The notes under the pieces are model-generated. The model worked only from the letters and a program-made list of their open reading frames with translations, ran no database searches and was not told the DNA's origin. Below, piece after piece: positions 50,631-59,105 of a DNA stretch of 64,000 bases (the stretch's first letter is position 1; the number at the start of each line of letters is the position of its first letter). The stretch comes from Sphaerisporangium perillae (GTDB taxonomy: Bacteria; Actinomycetota; Actinomycetes; Streptosporangiales; Streptosporangiaceae). Made by a program: the position numbers and the translations under genes. Location: contig NZ_JALLPO010000007.1 in NCBI RefSeq assembly GCF_023276435.1, forward strand, positions 171,909 through 235,908. Reading direction: 5' to 3'.

Positions 50631-52013
50631 TCAGGCCGCGATCTCGGGCTGAGTGGCGCTGTCCAGTTCGTGGCCCAGGCCGCTTGCCTTGACCTGCTCC
50701 CAGGCCGGCGCCCGATCGGCGAAGGCGTGCGCCGCTTCCTCAGCCGCGGAGGTGGAGACGTAGCCGGATCGGGCGCGGCACCAGCGGCCATCAGCGCCGG
50801 TCACCACCGCCACACCGGGCATGCCGGGCGGGATCGACCGGGCTGCGACCAGGGCGTCCGGGTCCAGGTCGCCCAGGGTCATCACGGCGGTTTCGGGATC
50901 GTTGACCCGGTGGCAGACCCTTCCGCCGATCTGAGCGCGCAGCGCGGTCACGCCGGGGCCGAGGTCGGAGCCGATCCGCTGCCCCGACAGCAGCAGATGG
51001 ATACCGAAGGCCCGCCCGAGCTGAGCGATCCGCAGCAGCGCGGTAGCGGTCTTGGTGACCTCGTCCTTTTCGGCCTTGTCGGCGGTCAGGAACAACTCGG
51101 CCAGCTCATCGACCAGGATCACGACGGGGATCGGCCGCAGCGCGTCGGGAAGCTGCCAGATATCGCGGGTACCGTGCCGGCGACAGGCCAGCATCCGGGC
51201 GCCCATCATGCCGATCAGCTCAGCCAGCAGCTTGACCGCATCCGCCCTTGTCGTCACCAGGGCCGACAGCCGCGGAGCGTACGGGGACAGCTCGACCCCG
51301 CCCTTGAGGTCAAACCCGATGATCGCGACCGGTTGACGGGCAAGCGCCACGATCAGCGCGTTGATCAGGTTGGACTTGCCCGATTGGGTCGCGCCCACGT
51401 TCATCCAGTGCGGGATGAGCCTAAAGTCCAGCATCCACGGGGCGCCGGTCTCCAGGACGCCCACCACCGGCCGCAGCAGGTCGGCAGCCGTCCAGCCGGC
51501 TTGCGGCTCATCGGGAGGCATGGCGGGCACGACGTGCGCTAAAGGGTCGCGGGTGGTCGCCTGCAAGGTGACGCGGCCAGGACGGGAGCCGACGACCCGC
51601 ACCGCTTCCACCCGCCAGGCATGCGCGAGCCGATCGCACACCTTGACGTAGTCATCAGGGATCTGGCCGTCCAGGAGATGGAAGGTGACGCGCCAGCCGT
51701 GCCGCACCGGCCGGGGCAGCTTCATCCACGGTTTGGTGTCGACCGCGACCCGCTGGAACCGCCGCTTGACCCGCACGACGCCGGTCGAGGCGACCAGACC
51801 GGGAACGGTGGTGAACCACCAACGGTGACGCTTCTTGGTCAGAGCGCAGCCGGAGGCGACGTGCCGCCAGCTCCAGCGCAGCCGCAGCGCCTTGAGGGGG
51901 AACCCGATCAGGTACCAGAAGGAGACCGGGGCCAAGCGCCGCCACACACGCAAGGCGACCAGGACGCCGAGCAGGATCAGCAGCGGACGGGGGATGACGT
52001 CGAGGACGGCCAT
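50631..52013 (-). CDS. traB: FtsK/SpoIIIE-type DNA translocase TraB of AICE-2
   Basis: A 460-residue intact translocase. Two N-terminal hydrophobic stretches (LLILLGVLVALRVW and FWYLIGFPLKAL) anchor it. Walker A is WMNVGATQSGKSNLINALI, Walker B is PVVILVDELAELFL, and LLLSGQRIGSDLGPGVTALRAQIGGRVCHRV follows as in FtsK motors. It would move double-stranded element DNA into recipient hyphae. It starts in a TGATG overlap with the preceding gene. In contrast to the AICE-1 copy it has no frameshift. Confidence 0.92.
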   Translation of the reverse strand: MAVLDVIPRPLLILLGVLVALRVWRRLAPVSFWYLIGFPLKALRLRWSWRHVASGCALTKKRHRWWFTTVPGLVASTGVVRVKRRFQRVAVDTKPWMKLPRPVRHGWRVTFHLLDGQIPDDYVKVCDRLAHAWRVEAVRVVGSRPGRVTLQATTRDPLAHVVPAMPPDEPQAGWTAADLLRPVVGVLETGAPWMLDFRLIPHWMNVGATQSGKSNLINALIVALARQPVAIIGFDLKGGVELSPYAPRLSALVTTRADAVKLLAELIGMMGARMLACRRHGTRDIWQLPDALRPIPVVILVDELAELFLTADKAEKDEVTKTATALLRIAQLGRAFGIHLLLSGQRIGSDLGPGVTALRAQIGGRVCHRVNDPETAVMTLGDLDPDALVAARSIPPGMPGVAVVTGADGRWCRARSGYVSTSAAEEAAHAFADRAPAWEQVKASGLGHELDSATQPEIAA

Positions 52014-52363
52014 CACGCCACCGCCGCCGGCATGTCGAAGTCGGTCCGGACGAACGATGCGGCTTTGTAGGCGATGCCCCAGCGGTTCGCGCCCTGGATG
52101 GTCTGCTCCCAGACGTAGCCGATCAGGCCGACCGGGGTGATCTCGTCGCCGGGGGAGATGTCCGGCTCGACCGAGGTGCCGATCTTGAGGAGTTCGAGGC
52201 GGCCGAAGTCGTCTTCGACCGTCACCGTGACCTCGTAAACGATGTTGCCGTTCTTGTCGCGCTTGATCTCGCCGGTCTCCTTGTTGACCAGACGGGGCCG
52301 CGCGGCCTTGACGCAGGTGAACTGAAGCTTGTTGGTGTCGACGGGGATCGGGATGGTGCGCAT
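52013..52363 (-). CDS. Conserved AICE protein upstream of traB (116 aa)
   Basis: A 116-residue beta-rich protein (IPIPVDTNKLQFTCVKAARPRLVNKETGEIKRDKNGNIVYEVTVTVEDDFGRLELLKIG) that always seems to precede traB in pSAM2-like elements. It may be an OB-like or single-strand DNA-binding fold, but that is a guess. It is the first gene of the leftward transfer operon, divergent from the GntR repressor gene. Confidence 0.7.
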   Translation of the reverse strand: MRTIPIPVDTNKLQFTCVKAARPRLVNKETGEIKRDKNGNIVYEVTVTVEDDFGRLELLKIGTSVEPDISPGDEITPVGLIGYVWEQTIQGANRWGIAYKAASFVRTDFDMPAAVA

Positions 52364-52498
52364 GGCGACGTTCCTTCCGAGTCGGGATGCCTAGACCTCA
52401 TGGAACACTTGGGATTCTAAGTTGTCAAGGACTGCTATGAGCGCTTGGTTGGCGAGAAGGCCGGACCGTGATGAACTTGAGGGGAGCGAAGGAGACAG
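52364..52498. promoter_or_regulatory. Divergent promoter region of the AICE-2 operon and korSA-like gene
   Basis: It contains ACTT-gggattct-AAGT (52407-52422), a short inverted repeat, abutting TTGACA read on the minus strand (52428-52423). The low-GC block stands out in an otherwise GC-rich element. It is the likely KorSA-type operator controlling transfer genes. Confidence 0.5.
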
Positions 52499-52879
52499 AT
52501 GGTCCAGAACACCGGCCGGCCCGGCTACCTGCAGATAGCCGACGAGCTACGCGGGCAGATCAAGTCCGGCGCCCTACCCGCGGGCCAGGCGTTGCCGTCG
52601 ATCGCCCAGCTCTGCCAGCGCTACGAGGTATCGGCGAGCGTGGTGAAGTCAGCCATCAGCGTGCTGAGGACCGAGGGGTTCGTGATCGGCCAGCAAGGCA
52701 AGGGCGTCTTCGTCCGCGAACGGCCTGAGGGCGACCAACAACCGGCGACCGGCAACGGCGAGATCTTGGATCAACTGGCCGAGATCAGGGCGGCCCTCGG
52801 CGATCTCGGCAAGCGCCTGACTGATCTTGAGTCGGCTGTCTTCCAAGAGCCGAAGCGATCTGACCGACGCGACACCTGA
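52499..52879 (+). CDS. korSA: GntR-family repressor, KorSA-like
   Basis: A 126-residue protein with GAAGGAG before the ATG. Residues 8-75 are a GntR winged helix (GYLQIADELRGQIKSGALPAGQALPSIAQLCQRYEVSASVVKSAISVLRTEGFVIGQQGKGVFV). A short C-terminal coiled coil (ILDQLAEIRAALGDLGKRLTDLESAVF) replaces a ligand domain. This is the layout of KorSA, the transfer repressor of pSAM2. It is divergent from the transfer operon. Confidence 0.87.
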   Translation: MVQNTGRPGYLQIADELRGQIKSGALPAGQALPSIAQLCQRYEVSASVVKSAISVLRTEGFVIGQQGKGVFVRERPEGDQQPATGNGEILDQLAEIRAALGDLGKRLTDLESAVFQEPKRSDRRDT

Positions 52880-52946
52880 GCTCCTCCAGCTCCGCGCGGA
52901 TCGCGGCCAGCTCGTCGGCGACCTTCTGCTCTGCGCTGCTGTTCAC
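52785..52946 (-). CDS. Small coiled-coil protein antisense to korSA 3' end (53 aa)
   Basis: The GTG at 52946 has a perfect GGAGG five bases upstream. The 53-residue product has a heptad-like helix, VADELAAIRAELEELRCRVGQIASAL. Its last 95 bases overlap the 3' end of the korSA-like gene on the other strand, which also encodes a coiled coil there. It may be a genuine small regulator or the 3' part of a rearranged gene. Confidence 0.45.
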   Translation of the reverse strand: MNSSAEQKVADELAAIRAELEELRCRVGQIASALGRQPTQDQSGACRDRRGPP

Positions 52947-53129
52947 GGTGGCCTCCCTGCCCGGGGTTTGCGTCCCTGTGGGATGGCTCAAGTTCACCGT
53001 GAACAGCGGCTTTTCTGTATCACGCCGGTATAGCTAAGCTTCTTCACGCCGTCTCATCAGCGGTTTACACGAGCGTTTTCACATGCACCACCCAAACAGC
53101 CCGCTACCCCCAAGCGTGAACGTGAAGGA

Positions 53130-54173
53130 ATGCACTTGAAGACGACCCAGCGCCAAGGCTGGACCCCCGCCAAGCTACGGGAACACCGCGAAGCCCACGG
53201 CCTCACCCTCGAAGGCGCCGGGGATAAGCTACGCCAGACCGCCCAGCGCCACGGCCTGGCCGTCCCCGCGGCCAACTTCCAGACCATATGGGGACACGAG
53301 AACGGGTCGATTTACCCCGGTCCGCACTACCGCCGCGCCTACTGCCTGCTGTACCAGGCCAGCGAGCCCGAGCTTGGATTTCGTCTACCGTTGCCCGGTG
53401 AATCACAGAAAGCGGAAATTGTGATTTCCGAATTGCCCGCACCTGCCGACCCCGTCGCCGACAACGCCGCGGCCCTGGTCATCGAGGAAGCATTCACCAA
53501 GGTGTCGGTCGACGGCATCCAGGACAACACATCTCCCCAGGCCGCGCTACGCGCCCGGGTGGTCGACGCCTGGCGCCGGCGCCACGCCGGAGGAGACCCC
53601 AAGCCGATCCTCGTCCTGGTCGGCGGGTACGCCGGATCGGGCAAGACCGAGTTCTCCCGGTTCCTGTCCGACGTCACCGGCTGGGCGTTCCTGGACAAGG
53701 ACTCCCTTACCCGCTCGATGGCCGAGCGGCTGCTGGTCTCGCTGGGCAGCGATGCCAACGACCGGCACACCGAGCTGTACCTGGCCGAGGTACGGCCGCT
53801 TGAGTACCGGTGCCTGATGGAAGCCGCATGGGACAACCTCAACTGCGGGACCTCGGCGATCCTGTCGGCGCCGTTCATCTCCGAGCTACGCGACGAGGCA
53901 TGGTTCACCCGGCTGGAGAACCGGTGCGCCGCCAAGGGCATCGACGTCGCCGCGATCTGGGTACGCTGCGATCCCGAGTCCATGCGCGAGTACATCGAGT
54001 TCCGCGCCGCCGCGCGGGACGGGTGGAAGCTGGCCAACTGGGACCAGTACGTCGCCGGCCTGGACACCGACAACCCGCCACCCACCGCACACCTGACCGT
54101 GGACAATCGGCTAGGGGCGGCGATCAGCCTTGCCGACCAGACCCGCGACGCGCTCAAGCGCATCCTGACGTGA
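53130..54173 (+). CDS. HTH - P-loop kinase-like protein (AICE-2 cargo)
   Basis: A 347-residue two-domain protein. Residues about 8-80 resemble an XRE-like helix-turn-helix (TPAKLREHREAHGLTLEGAGDKLRQTAQRHGLAVPAANFQTIWGHENGSIYPGPHYRRAYCLLY). Residues about 155-345 are a P-loop domain with Walker A LVGGYAGSGKTEFSRFL. LDKDSLTRSMAERLL and IWVRCDPESMREYIEFRAAARDGWK follow, as in zeta-toxin/Nucleoside-kinase-like proteins. The stop overlaps the next GTG by four bases. It could be a regulator, a kinase or a toxin-like defence component; the sequence alone does not decide. Confidence 0.7.
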   Translation: MHLKTTQRQGWTPAKLREHREAHGLTLEGAGDKLRQTAQRHGLAVPAANFQTIWGHENGSIYPGPHYRRAYCLLYQASEPELGFRLPLPGESQKAEIVISELPAPADPVADNAAALVIEEAFTKVSVDGIQDNTSPQAALRARVVDAWRRRHAGGDPKPILVLVGGYAGSGKTEFSRFLSDVTGWAFLDKDSLTRSMAERLLVSLGSDANDRHTELYLAEVRPLEYRCLMEAAWDNLNCGTSAILSAPFISELRDEAWFTRLENRCAAKGIDVAAIWVRCDPESMREYIEFRAAARDGWKLANWDQYVAGLDTDNPPPTAHLTVDNRLGAAISLADQTRDALKRILT

Positions 54174-54307
54174 GGCCACCCGCGGGGGTCGTTCTCTACG
54201 GGCCGCCCACCAGCGGCAAGAGCACCACCACCGAAGCCCTTCACCGGCTCGACCCCCGGTTTCGGCTGATCGGTTTGTTCACGGGCACTAAGAGGCTACG
54301 GTCCTGA
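54170..54307 (+). CDS. Truncated P-loop (kinase-like) protein, 45 aa
   Basis: It starts with a GTG overlapping the previous stop (GTGA) and contains the N-terminal strand and Walker A of a nucleotide kinase-like protein, AGVVLYGPPTSGKSTTTEALHRLDPRF, then stops after 45 residues. Full-length relatives are about 200 residues. A similar N-terminal stretch (VTLYGP) reappears after the next gene at about 55257. The downstream gene may have been inserted into, or duplicated with, a kinase gene. Confidence 0.5.
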   Translation: MRPPAGVVLYGPPTSGKSTTTEALHRLDPRFRLIGLFTGTKRLRS

Positions 54308-54308
54308 C

Positions 54309-55244
54309 ATGTCACTCACGTCTCAACTCGATGATCGCCATAGCCCGTTAAGCGAGTTCATGGCCGCGGAGCTACCGGCCCTGCGAGACCTCTCGGCAAC
54401 TTACCGGGCGGTACGTCCTCCGGACAGCAGCGCTCTGCGCCCCGCTACTGAACCAGGCGTCAGGCCGGCATGGGGAACCTTGGGGGCTGCGATTGATCAC
54501 CGGATCCGCTATGCGCTTGCCGATCACGTCACCCCATCCGGGGCCGTCATGGAAGGCATGGATCTCGCGGCCTCTCTGACCAATCGGGCTACTCGTGACG
54601 CCATGTACGAGACCGGCACGGCGCTGTGCAAGGCGATGGCCGACCTGATCAGCGAGGAACGCCCCTACGATCGCTCGCAGACTGGTTCGCTCACAGAACA
54701 CGTCGAGGATCAGCTGAACCGTCTCTGCTATGCCATGGCCTGGTTCGAAGAGGTATACCGCACAGGGCGCCTATGGCCAGGTACGCCGTTGGGAGATGCC
54801 AGCCCAGACTTAACCATCGGCCGACTGTTGGCAGCAGTACCGACGTACGCCACCGATGACTTAGCCGCGCAATCACGAGCAGCGGCCTCGGCCCTAGCTC
54901 ACCTCCGCACCGCTTACGCTCCCGAGGATGTGCATCCCGGACCGACATTCGTCGGCTCAGCTGACGTCGGAGGCGCCGACGCAGACATGATCATTGGTGA
55001 TCTGCTGCTAGACGTAAAGGCCAAAGCCAAAGCGACGCTCAGACGGGAGGAGTTCTACCAGCTGATTGGCTACGCCCTTCTGGACTATGACGACCGCTAC
55101 CGGATCGAGCGGGTAGGCATCTATCTGTCCCGCTTCGGGCATCTGATCACCTGGACAGTAGCCGACTACCTCGGCTTGCTGGGATGCCAACGGCCAATCG
55201 CTGAGCTGCGAGAAAGGTGCGCAGCCGCACTCTCGATCCACTGA
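54309..55244 (+). CDS. PD-(D/E)XK nuclease-like protein (AICE-2 cargo)
   Basis: A 311-residue protein starting one base after the preceding stop. The N-terminal two thirds are helical (TRDAMYETGTALCKAMADLISEERPYDRSQTG). Residues about 217-290 read SADVGGADADMIIGDLLLDVKAKAKATLRREEFYQLIGYALLDYDDRYRIERVGIYLSRFGHLITW. The D-x(n)-D-x-K arrangement (GDLLLDVKAK), followed by a QLIGYALL helix and a YLSRFG strand, matches the restriction-endonuclease-like core. It is a plausible anti-phage nuclease linked to the P-loop genes; no experimental family is recognised. Confidence 0.65.
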   Translation: MSLTSQLDDRHSPLSEFMAAELPALRDLSATYRAVRPPDSSALRPATEPGVRPAWGTLGAAIDHRIRYALADHVTPSGAVMEGMDLAASLTNRATRDAMYETGTALCKAMADLISEERPYDRSQTGSLTEHVEDQLNRLCYAMAWFEEVYRTGRLWPGTPLGDASPDLTIGRLLAAVPTYATDDLAAQSRAAASALAHLRTAYAPEDVHPGPTFVGSADVGGADADMIIGDLLLDVKAKAKATLRREEFYQLIGYALLDYDDRYRIERVGIYLSRFGHLITWTVADYLGLLGCQRPIAELRERCAAALSIH

Positions 55245-55547
55245 TCCCGCGTAAGCGTCACTCTCTACGGACCAGCCGGCTGCAACACCTGGATGAGAAC
55301 TTTCTCTACGTCTTTTAAAGGCGGCCCGCTACGCGGCCCGCCGGGCGCGCCGGTCGGTCTGCGTGCCCGGCTGCGGCTCTTCGGCCGGTCCGGGCACGCA
55401 CCGCCCGCGCGCCCGAGAGGGCTGGCAGAAGTCGCCACCTAACGCGTGACGATTCGCTCACTTCGGTTTCTCCTCATACGTGGTTGGGGCACAGAGGGAT
55501 CGGCTGTTGGGTCGGACCGGGGCGCGGTGTCAGCCTTGCGTGAGACA
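55245..55547. other. Right edge of AICE-2: kinase-like remnant and hairpins
   Basis: About 300 bases without an intact gene. At 55256-55280 the + strand encodes VTLYGPAGCNTW, resembling the start of the P-loop stub at 54170 but with a ruined Walker motif. A hairpin-rich GCGGCCCGC stretch lies at 55321-55345. I found no copy of the tRNA-Phe 3' end here, so the right attachment site is not identified. Confidence 0.45.
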
Positions 55548-56102
55548 TCAGGCTACTTGTGTGGTTTGTGGTGAAAGCTCGACCCATTGGGTCGTGGATG
55601 GTTTGTTGATCCAAACTCGTGAGGGCAGCGGCGGCGGACAGGGCCGCCGACCGCGGAACCGCTCGGGGTGGGCCAGGAACGCCGCGTTCAGCGTGGCGGC
55701 CCGCCTGGCGTGGATCTCAGCCACAGAGCCGTCATGCACCGATGCCGGGGTGTGCATTCCGATACCGGAAGCCTTTCGGGTACGTGGATGGGCATCCACT
55801 TCTCGGACTCGCCGATGTCGCGGATCTGCCGGGCCTGCTCGATCCAGTGCTCCATCTGGTGGCGCACCCCGCGGGCGACGTCCTCGGGGAGCCCGTGCAC
55901 GAGCCGGGTGATCGAGTAGGTCGGCGATGGTGTTGGCGTCCGAGCCGGCCCGGTCAGCCTCCCCCTTGATGATCCGCCGCACCTGCTTGCCGTTGCGGCG
56001 CCCCACCGTTTCGTAGTGAACCCGGAGAGGGCTGTGCCCAGTCACCTGGTACCGCAGATCGGCCTCGAGGTCGCGCACGTGGACGTGGATCGTTATGAAC
56101 AT
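55548..56102 (-). pseudogene. Chimeric remnant: unknown element protein joined to IS3 transposase C-terminus
   Basis: Reading from 56102, FITIHVHVRDLEADLRYQVTGHSPLRVHYETVGRRNGKQVRRIIKGEADRAGSDANTIADLL is coherent. The sense then shifts frame near 55915 (ITRLVHGLPEDVARGVRHQMEHWIEQARQIRDIGESEKWMPIH). From about 55760 it joins HTPASVHDGSVAEIHARRAATLNAAFLAHPERF...PPLPSRVWINKP. The last part matches the C-terminus of the IS3 OrfB at 59106-60158 ([32 protein letters not shown]...WINKP). It is thus a broken gene truncated by an IS3 fragment. Confidence 0.6.
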
Positions 56103-56763
56103 GGGGCTGGCCTCGGCGTGTCAGGGCGCTGGCGACCCGGTCACCTTGTGGTGCTGCAGGGGGGCTCCTGGTGGCGTCGGCCACAGGCTCGGCCAGCAGG
56201 GCAGCGCAATGCGAAGCACCCCGTAGGAGCCGCGTAGCGGTTGGGCCAGCAGGGGCGGCCGGGTGGTGCGGCGGGGTCCGGCCAGGCGCGGTAGGCGGGC
56301 ACGGAACGGGACCGGCCTCCAGGCCGCATGCCCCCGGTCCCGATGTCCGTCCGGCGCGGGCGGCCGCGCCGTGCGACGGCGGCGGCCGAGCCGCCGCTGT
56401 TTCTGCCGGTGTTCTGCCGGTGTTCTGCCGGTCCCTGCGAGCGACCACGAAGTCGAGTGTCGCCTCGCGGCATCGGTCCAGGTCACAGCGGTAGTGACCA
56501 GGCAGTCATTGTTGCCGGTATGAGCCGCGTGGATTCGTTGCCGCCACCACGGCGCCTCCGACGTGACCCTCTCTTATTGTTTCCTCAGTACGCGGCCCAA
56601 CCACGCTCATCGTCGTCTCCAACAGTTTGTTCGGGGCCGGTGCAACATCCTTACGAAAGGGTCGCCTCCCGCCGACGATGAGGACGATTGCAATACGCCC
56701 GTACTGGACCAAGCGAGGGGCCGGGCTTCACCTTGCCACCCCAACTCATGAAAGGCACTTTGG
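56103..56763. other. No recognisable gene
   Basis: About 660 bases whose open frames on both strands are Arg/Pro-rich high-GC artefacts. A triple CGGTGTTCTGC repetition (near 56405-56435) is the only notable pattern. The ribosome site AAAGG for the next gene is at the end. Confidence 0.5.
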
Positions 56764-57192
56764 ATGCGCATCTCGAAAATCCTCGCCATCTCCGCCGCAG
56801 TCATGGCGATAGCAGCTTCTCCGACCGCCGCTACTGCGGCAACTGGGCAGAGCGGCGATATCAGCGTCCTGTGCAATAATGCTGTCGACATCGGCTATAC
56901 CATTTGGAATCCTCCTGGTGACACGACCGTCAGGGGATCCGGCAGTTGGACGCGATGCGACGGCACCTTCAGCAAAATCGAAATCGTCCTTTGGAAGCAG
57001 ATTGTTGGGTCGTGGTACACGAGCGCGCAAATCCTCACCTTCGATCCGGCCGACTTCGGTGCCCACAAGGCGGACGTGGGGAAGCCATGCGACGGCAACC
57101 GCCGCTGGTACACCACGATCAAGGCGTACAACACAGCAGGTGACGTTATAATATCCAAGCAGTCCAACCAAATTCTGGCGAACTGCGCTTGA
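56764..57192 (+). CDS. Small secreted protein of unknown family (142 aa)
   Basis: A 142-residue protein with AAAGG upstream. Residues 1-26 are a clear signal peptide (KILAISAAVMAIAASPTAATA). The mature part has four cysteines (CNN, RCDG, PCDG, NCA) and many aromatic residues (SGSWTRCDGTF, LWKQIVGSWYTSA, NRRWYTTIKAYNTAG), suggesting a compact disulphide-bonded beta domain. Its GC content is visibly lower than that of its neighbours, which fits transfer. It stands alone. Confidence 0.7.
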   Translation: MRISKILAISAAVMAIAASPTAATAATGQSGDISVLCNNAVDIGYTIWNPPGDTTVRGSGSWTRCDGTFSKIEIVLWKQIVGSWYTSAQILTFDPADFGAHKADVGKPCDGNRRWYTTIKAYNTAGDVIISKQSNQILANCA

Positions 57193-57362
57193 TCAGGCGC
57201 TCGGCTGGATTACTTCCGCTGCGCGCGTAGGAGGCGATCCAGCCGAGTCCGGTCATCGAGACCCGGCGATGGTCGGCATGCCGAGACTGACCTGACGAGT
57301 GACGCGGGTGAGGCGCCGTGCGTCGGCACGTTTATCGTGCAGGCATTGCAGAGTCCGGTCGA

Positions 57363-57662
57363 TCACCTTTCGAGATTATGAAGCAACTTGATCACTGGCC
57401 GCTTCCGCCGTACCTCGGCACGGCGGAAGCGGATCCGCTGCCACCAAGAGGCGGGCCGCCAGGCGTGACCGACGGCATGCCCACCGAGGTGGGGGCGGAT
57501 GTCGCTGTGCCGGTCGCAGATGCTACAGGCGTCGCCGATGCGCCACAGCGCATGACACTCGTCGCACCGCCACAGGTCGCCGTACTCGCCGGCGGGTCTG
57601 TTGAAGGAGCCGCTGCGGGGCGCTGGACAGCGGTGCGTGGATCGCGGGTCGGTGTGCTGTAC
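57363..57662 (-). pseudogene. Zinc-ribbon-like protein lacking a start codon
   Basis: A 100-codon open frame with convincing protein sequence: GEYGDLWRCDECHALWRIGDACSICDRHSDIRPH contains two CxxC pairs. GGHAVGHAWRPASWWQRIRFRRAEVRRK and a short tail to the TGA at 57365-57363 follow. No ATG, GTG or TTG occurs between the upstream stop and the zinc ribbon; the natural start may have been an ATG now reading ACG near 57624. It follows the 50-residue ORF on the same strand. It is either inactivated or uses a rare start. Confidence 0.5.
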
Positions 57663-57681
57663 CTAGGTCACAAATCGAAGG

Positions 57682-57834
57682 TTACGGCCGGGCCCGTAAC
57701 CCCAACCACTCCTCCACCGACATCTTCATCACGTGCGCGGGGACGTGCACGGGCAGCTTCGAAGGCACCGACAGCACGCCGCCGTCCGGGTGCGGGAACA
57801 CGGCGGGCGCGTCAAGGAGGTCGGGGGTCGTCAT
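57682..57834 (-). CDS. Small hypothetical protein (50 aa)
   Basis: A 50-residue protein: MTTPDLLDAPAVFPHPDGG, VLSVPSKLPVHVPAHVMKM and SVEEWLGLRARP. The composition looks coding, and it is directly upstream of the zinc-ribbon frame, suggesting a former two-gene unit. The ribosome site is weak and the family is not recognised. Confidence 0.5.
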   Translation of the reverse strand: MTTPDLLDAPAVFPHPDGGVLSVPSKLPVHVPAHVMKMSVEEWLGLRARP

Positions 57835-57990
57835 GGTGTGCCCATTGTTTCAGCCTGACCGGCCGAGTGGTGTTCCAATGACTGTCTGCGTCCAGTCGGT
57901 ATGCCCGGCGTGTCGAGAAATGGGACGCTTGTACACGGCTAGTCCTCCGCCACGGCCTCGGCCGCCCCGCCGGTCCCCGAGCACGGCGTC

Positions 57991-58365
57991 CTAGCTGATG
58001 AAATTCATAAGGATCCCGATCGGGATGGATGCAGCGAGGCCCATGAGGAGAAAGCTCAAGTCACGGCGACGTTCGGTGCGGATGGTGCTCGTGGTCTCGC
58101 TCACGAGAATCTGCCGGATCTTCTCCGCCTGATCCTGGTTCAGCTTTAGAAGCTGCTGCTGTTCGCCGGCCTGGGCAACTAACACCATCGGCGATAACCC
58201 TCGCCGCCCATCAGCGGGAAACCAGCCGTCCAAATTCTCCTCGCCGAACACCCCCGCGAACCGGTCCCGGATCCACATCGCCTGAGTTCCAGAAGGATTG
58301 GCCGCCCAGGTGGCGCGGACGGTCTCCGCCGGTATTACCCGGCCGATATCCCCGCCCATCGACAC
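57991..58365 (-). pseudogene. Chimera of IS1182-type transposase N-terminus and a membrane protein C-terminus
   Basis: Residues about 8-60 (RVIPAETVRATWAANPSGTQAMWIRDRFAGVFGEENLDGWFPADGRRGLSPMVL) match the N-terminus of IS1182-family transposases. From about residue 64 the sequence changes to an unrelated helix (EQQQLLKLNQDQAEKIRQILVSETTSTIRTERRR) ending in one membrane segment (LSFLLMGLAASIPIGILMNFI). Such a protein could be made, but it is best read as a rearrangement joint. Confidence 0.6.
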
Positions 58366-58536
58366 CTGTCCACCTCCACAGAAGCAGCAGCAGAGTGCGG
58401 CGCGGTGAAATCTCCCTCAGACAACCACGGACTCAACAAGAACGCCAGACACAACAAAGATCACCAACAGCATCCTTTCCGGAAAGTGGGCCAGACCCAG
58501 TTTCTCGTGGCCGCTCACAGCCCTCAAGGGAAGCAA

Positions 58537-59075
58537 TCAGTTAAGCTCTCCAGCCGAACCCATACTCTTGATCCGTCGACCCCATCTCGCGCTGCGAGAG
58601 AACTGCACGGCTATGGCCTTGCCCGAAGGAAGCACACCATCCGGACGGCGGTTGGCCTGAGCCCATTGCCAAGCCATCCGATGGAGGTTCTCCGCATGAT
58701 TGCCTATCGTCCCGTCTTCATCCGGCATGTTCTGCGTTTCATGAACCGCCGAGATGCCGGGAAGTGACGCTTCCCTGATCTTCTGCGTGGTCTCCACCAG
58801 GGCGCAGGTGTGCCTGATCTGGCCCATGAGCATCTCGTAGGCGCCGATCAAGGCGAAGGACGGCCAGGCCGCGACGATGCGAGCGATCAACGTGGGATCG
58901 GCGACGGCGACGTTGGCGCCAAGGCTTGCCAGGCTGCTGATGATCAACAGGGTCCAGGGCAGGATGCCTCCACGCCGACCGTATCGGCTGGCAAGGAGAA
59001 TCGACATGGACGACGCGACGATCATGCCGTCCACCGCGAGCGGGACAAGCGTCGCCCCCGGCTCGCTCCGGTACC
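58537..59075 (-). pseudogene. DUF2637/Spd-like membrane protein severed by IS3
   Basis: The frame enters from the IS3 edge at 59075 without a start codon (GATLVPLAVDGMIVASSMSILLASRYGRRGGILPWTLLIISSLASLGANVAVADPTLIARIVAAWPSFALIGAYEMLMGQIRH). This is the characteristic DUF2637 membrane domain; its first helix is missing. The tail to 58537 is soluble and low in similarity to anything recognised. It is a third spd-like gene in the window and hints at yet another decayed AICE. Confidence 0.75.
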
Positions 59076-59105
59076 TGTCAATTTGATCAAGGCAGCTGAA
59101 CTGGG

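Noticed and set aside
55245..55547. Expected right attachment site of AICE-2 (copy of the tRNA-Phe 3' end)
   Set aside because: I searched by eye for the T-arm and acceptor sequence of tRNA-Phe and found no copy; the end of AICE-2 is therefore placed only by gene content.
56171..56494. Overlapping open frames around 56.2-56.5 kb
   Set aside because: All are Arg/Ala/Gly-rich on both strands with no start signals; treated as non-coding.
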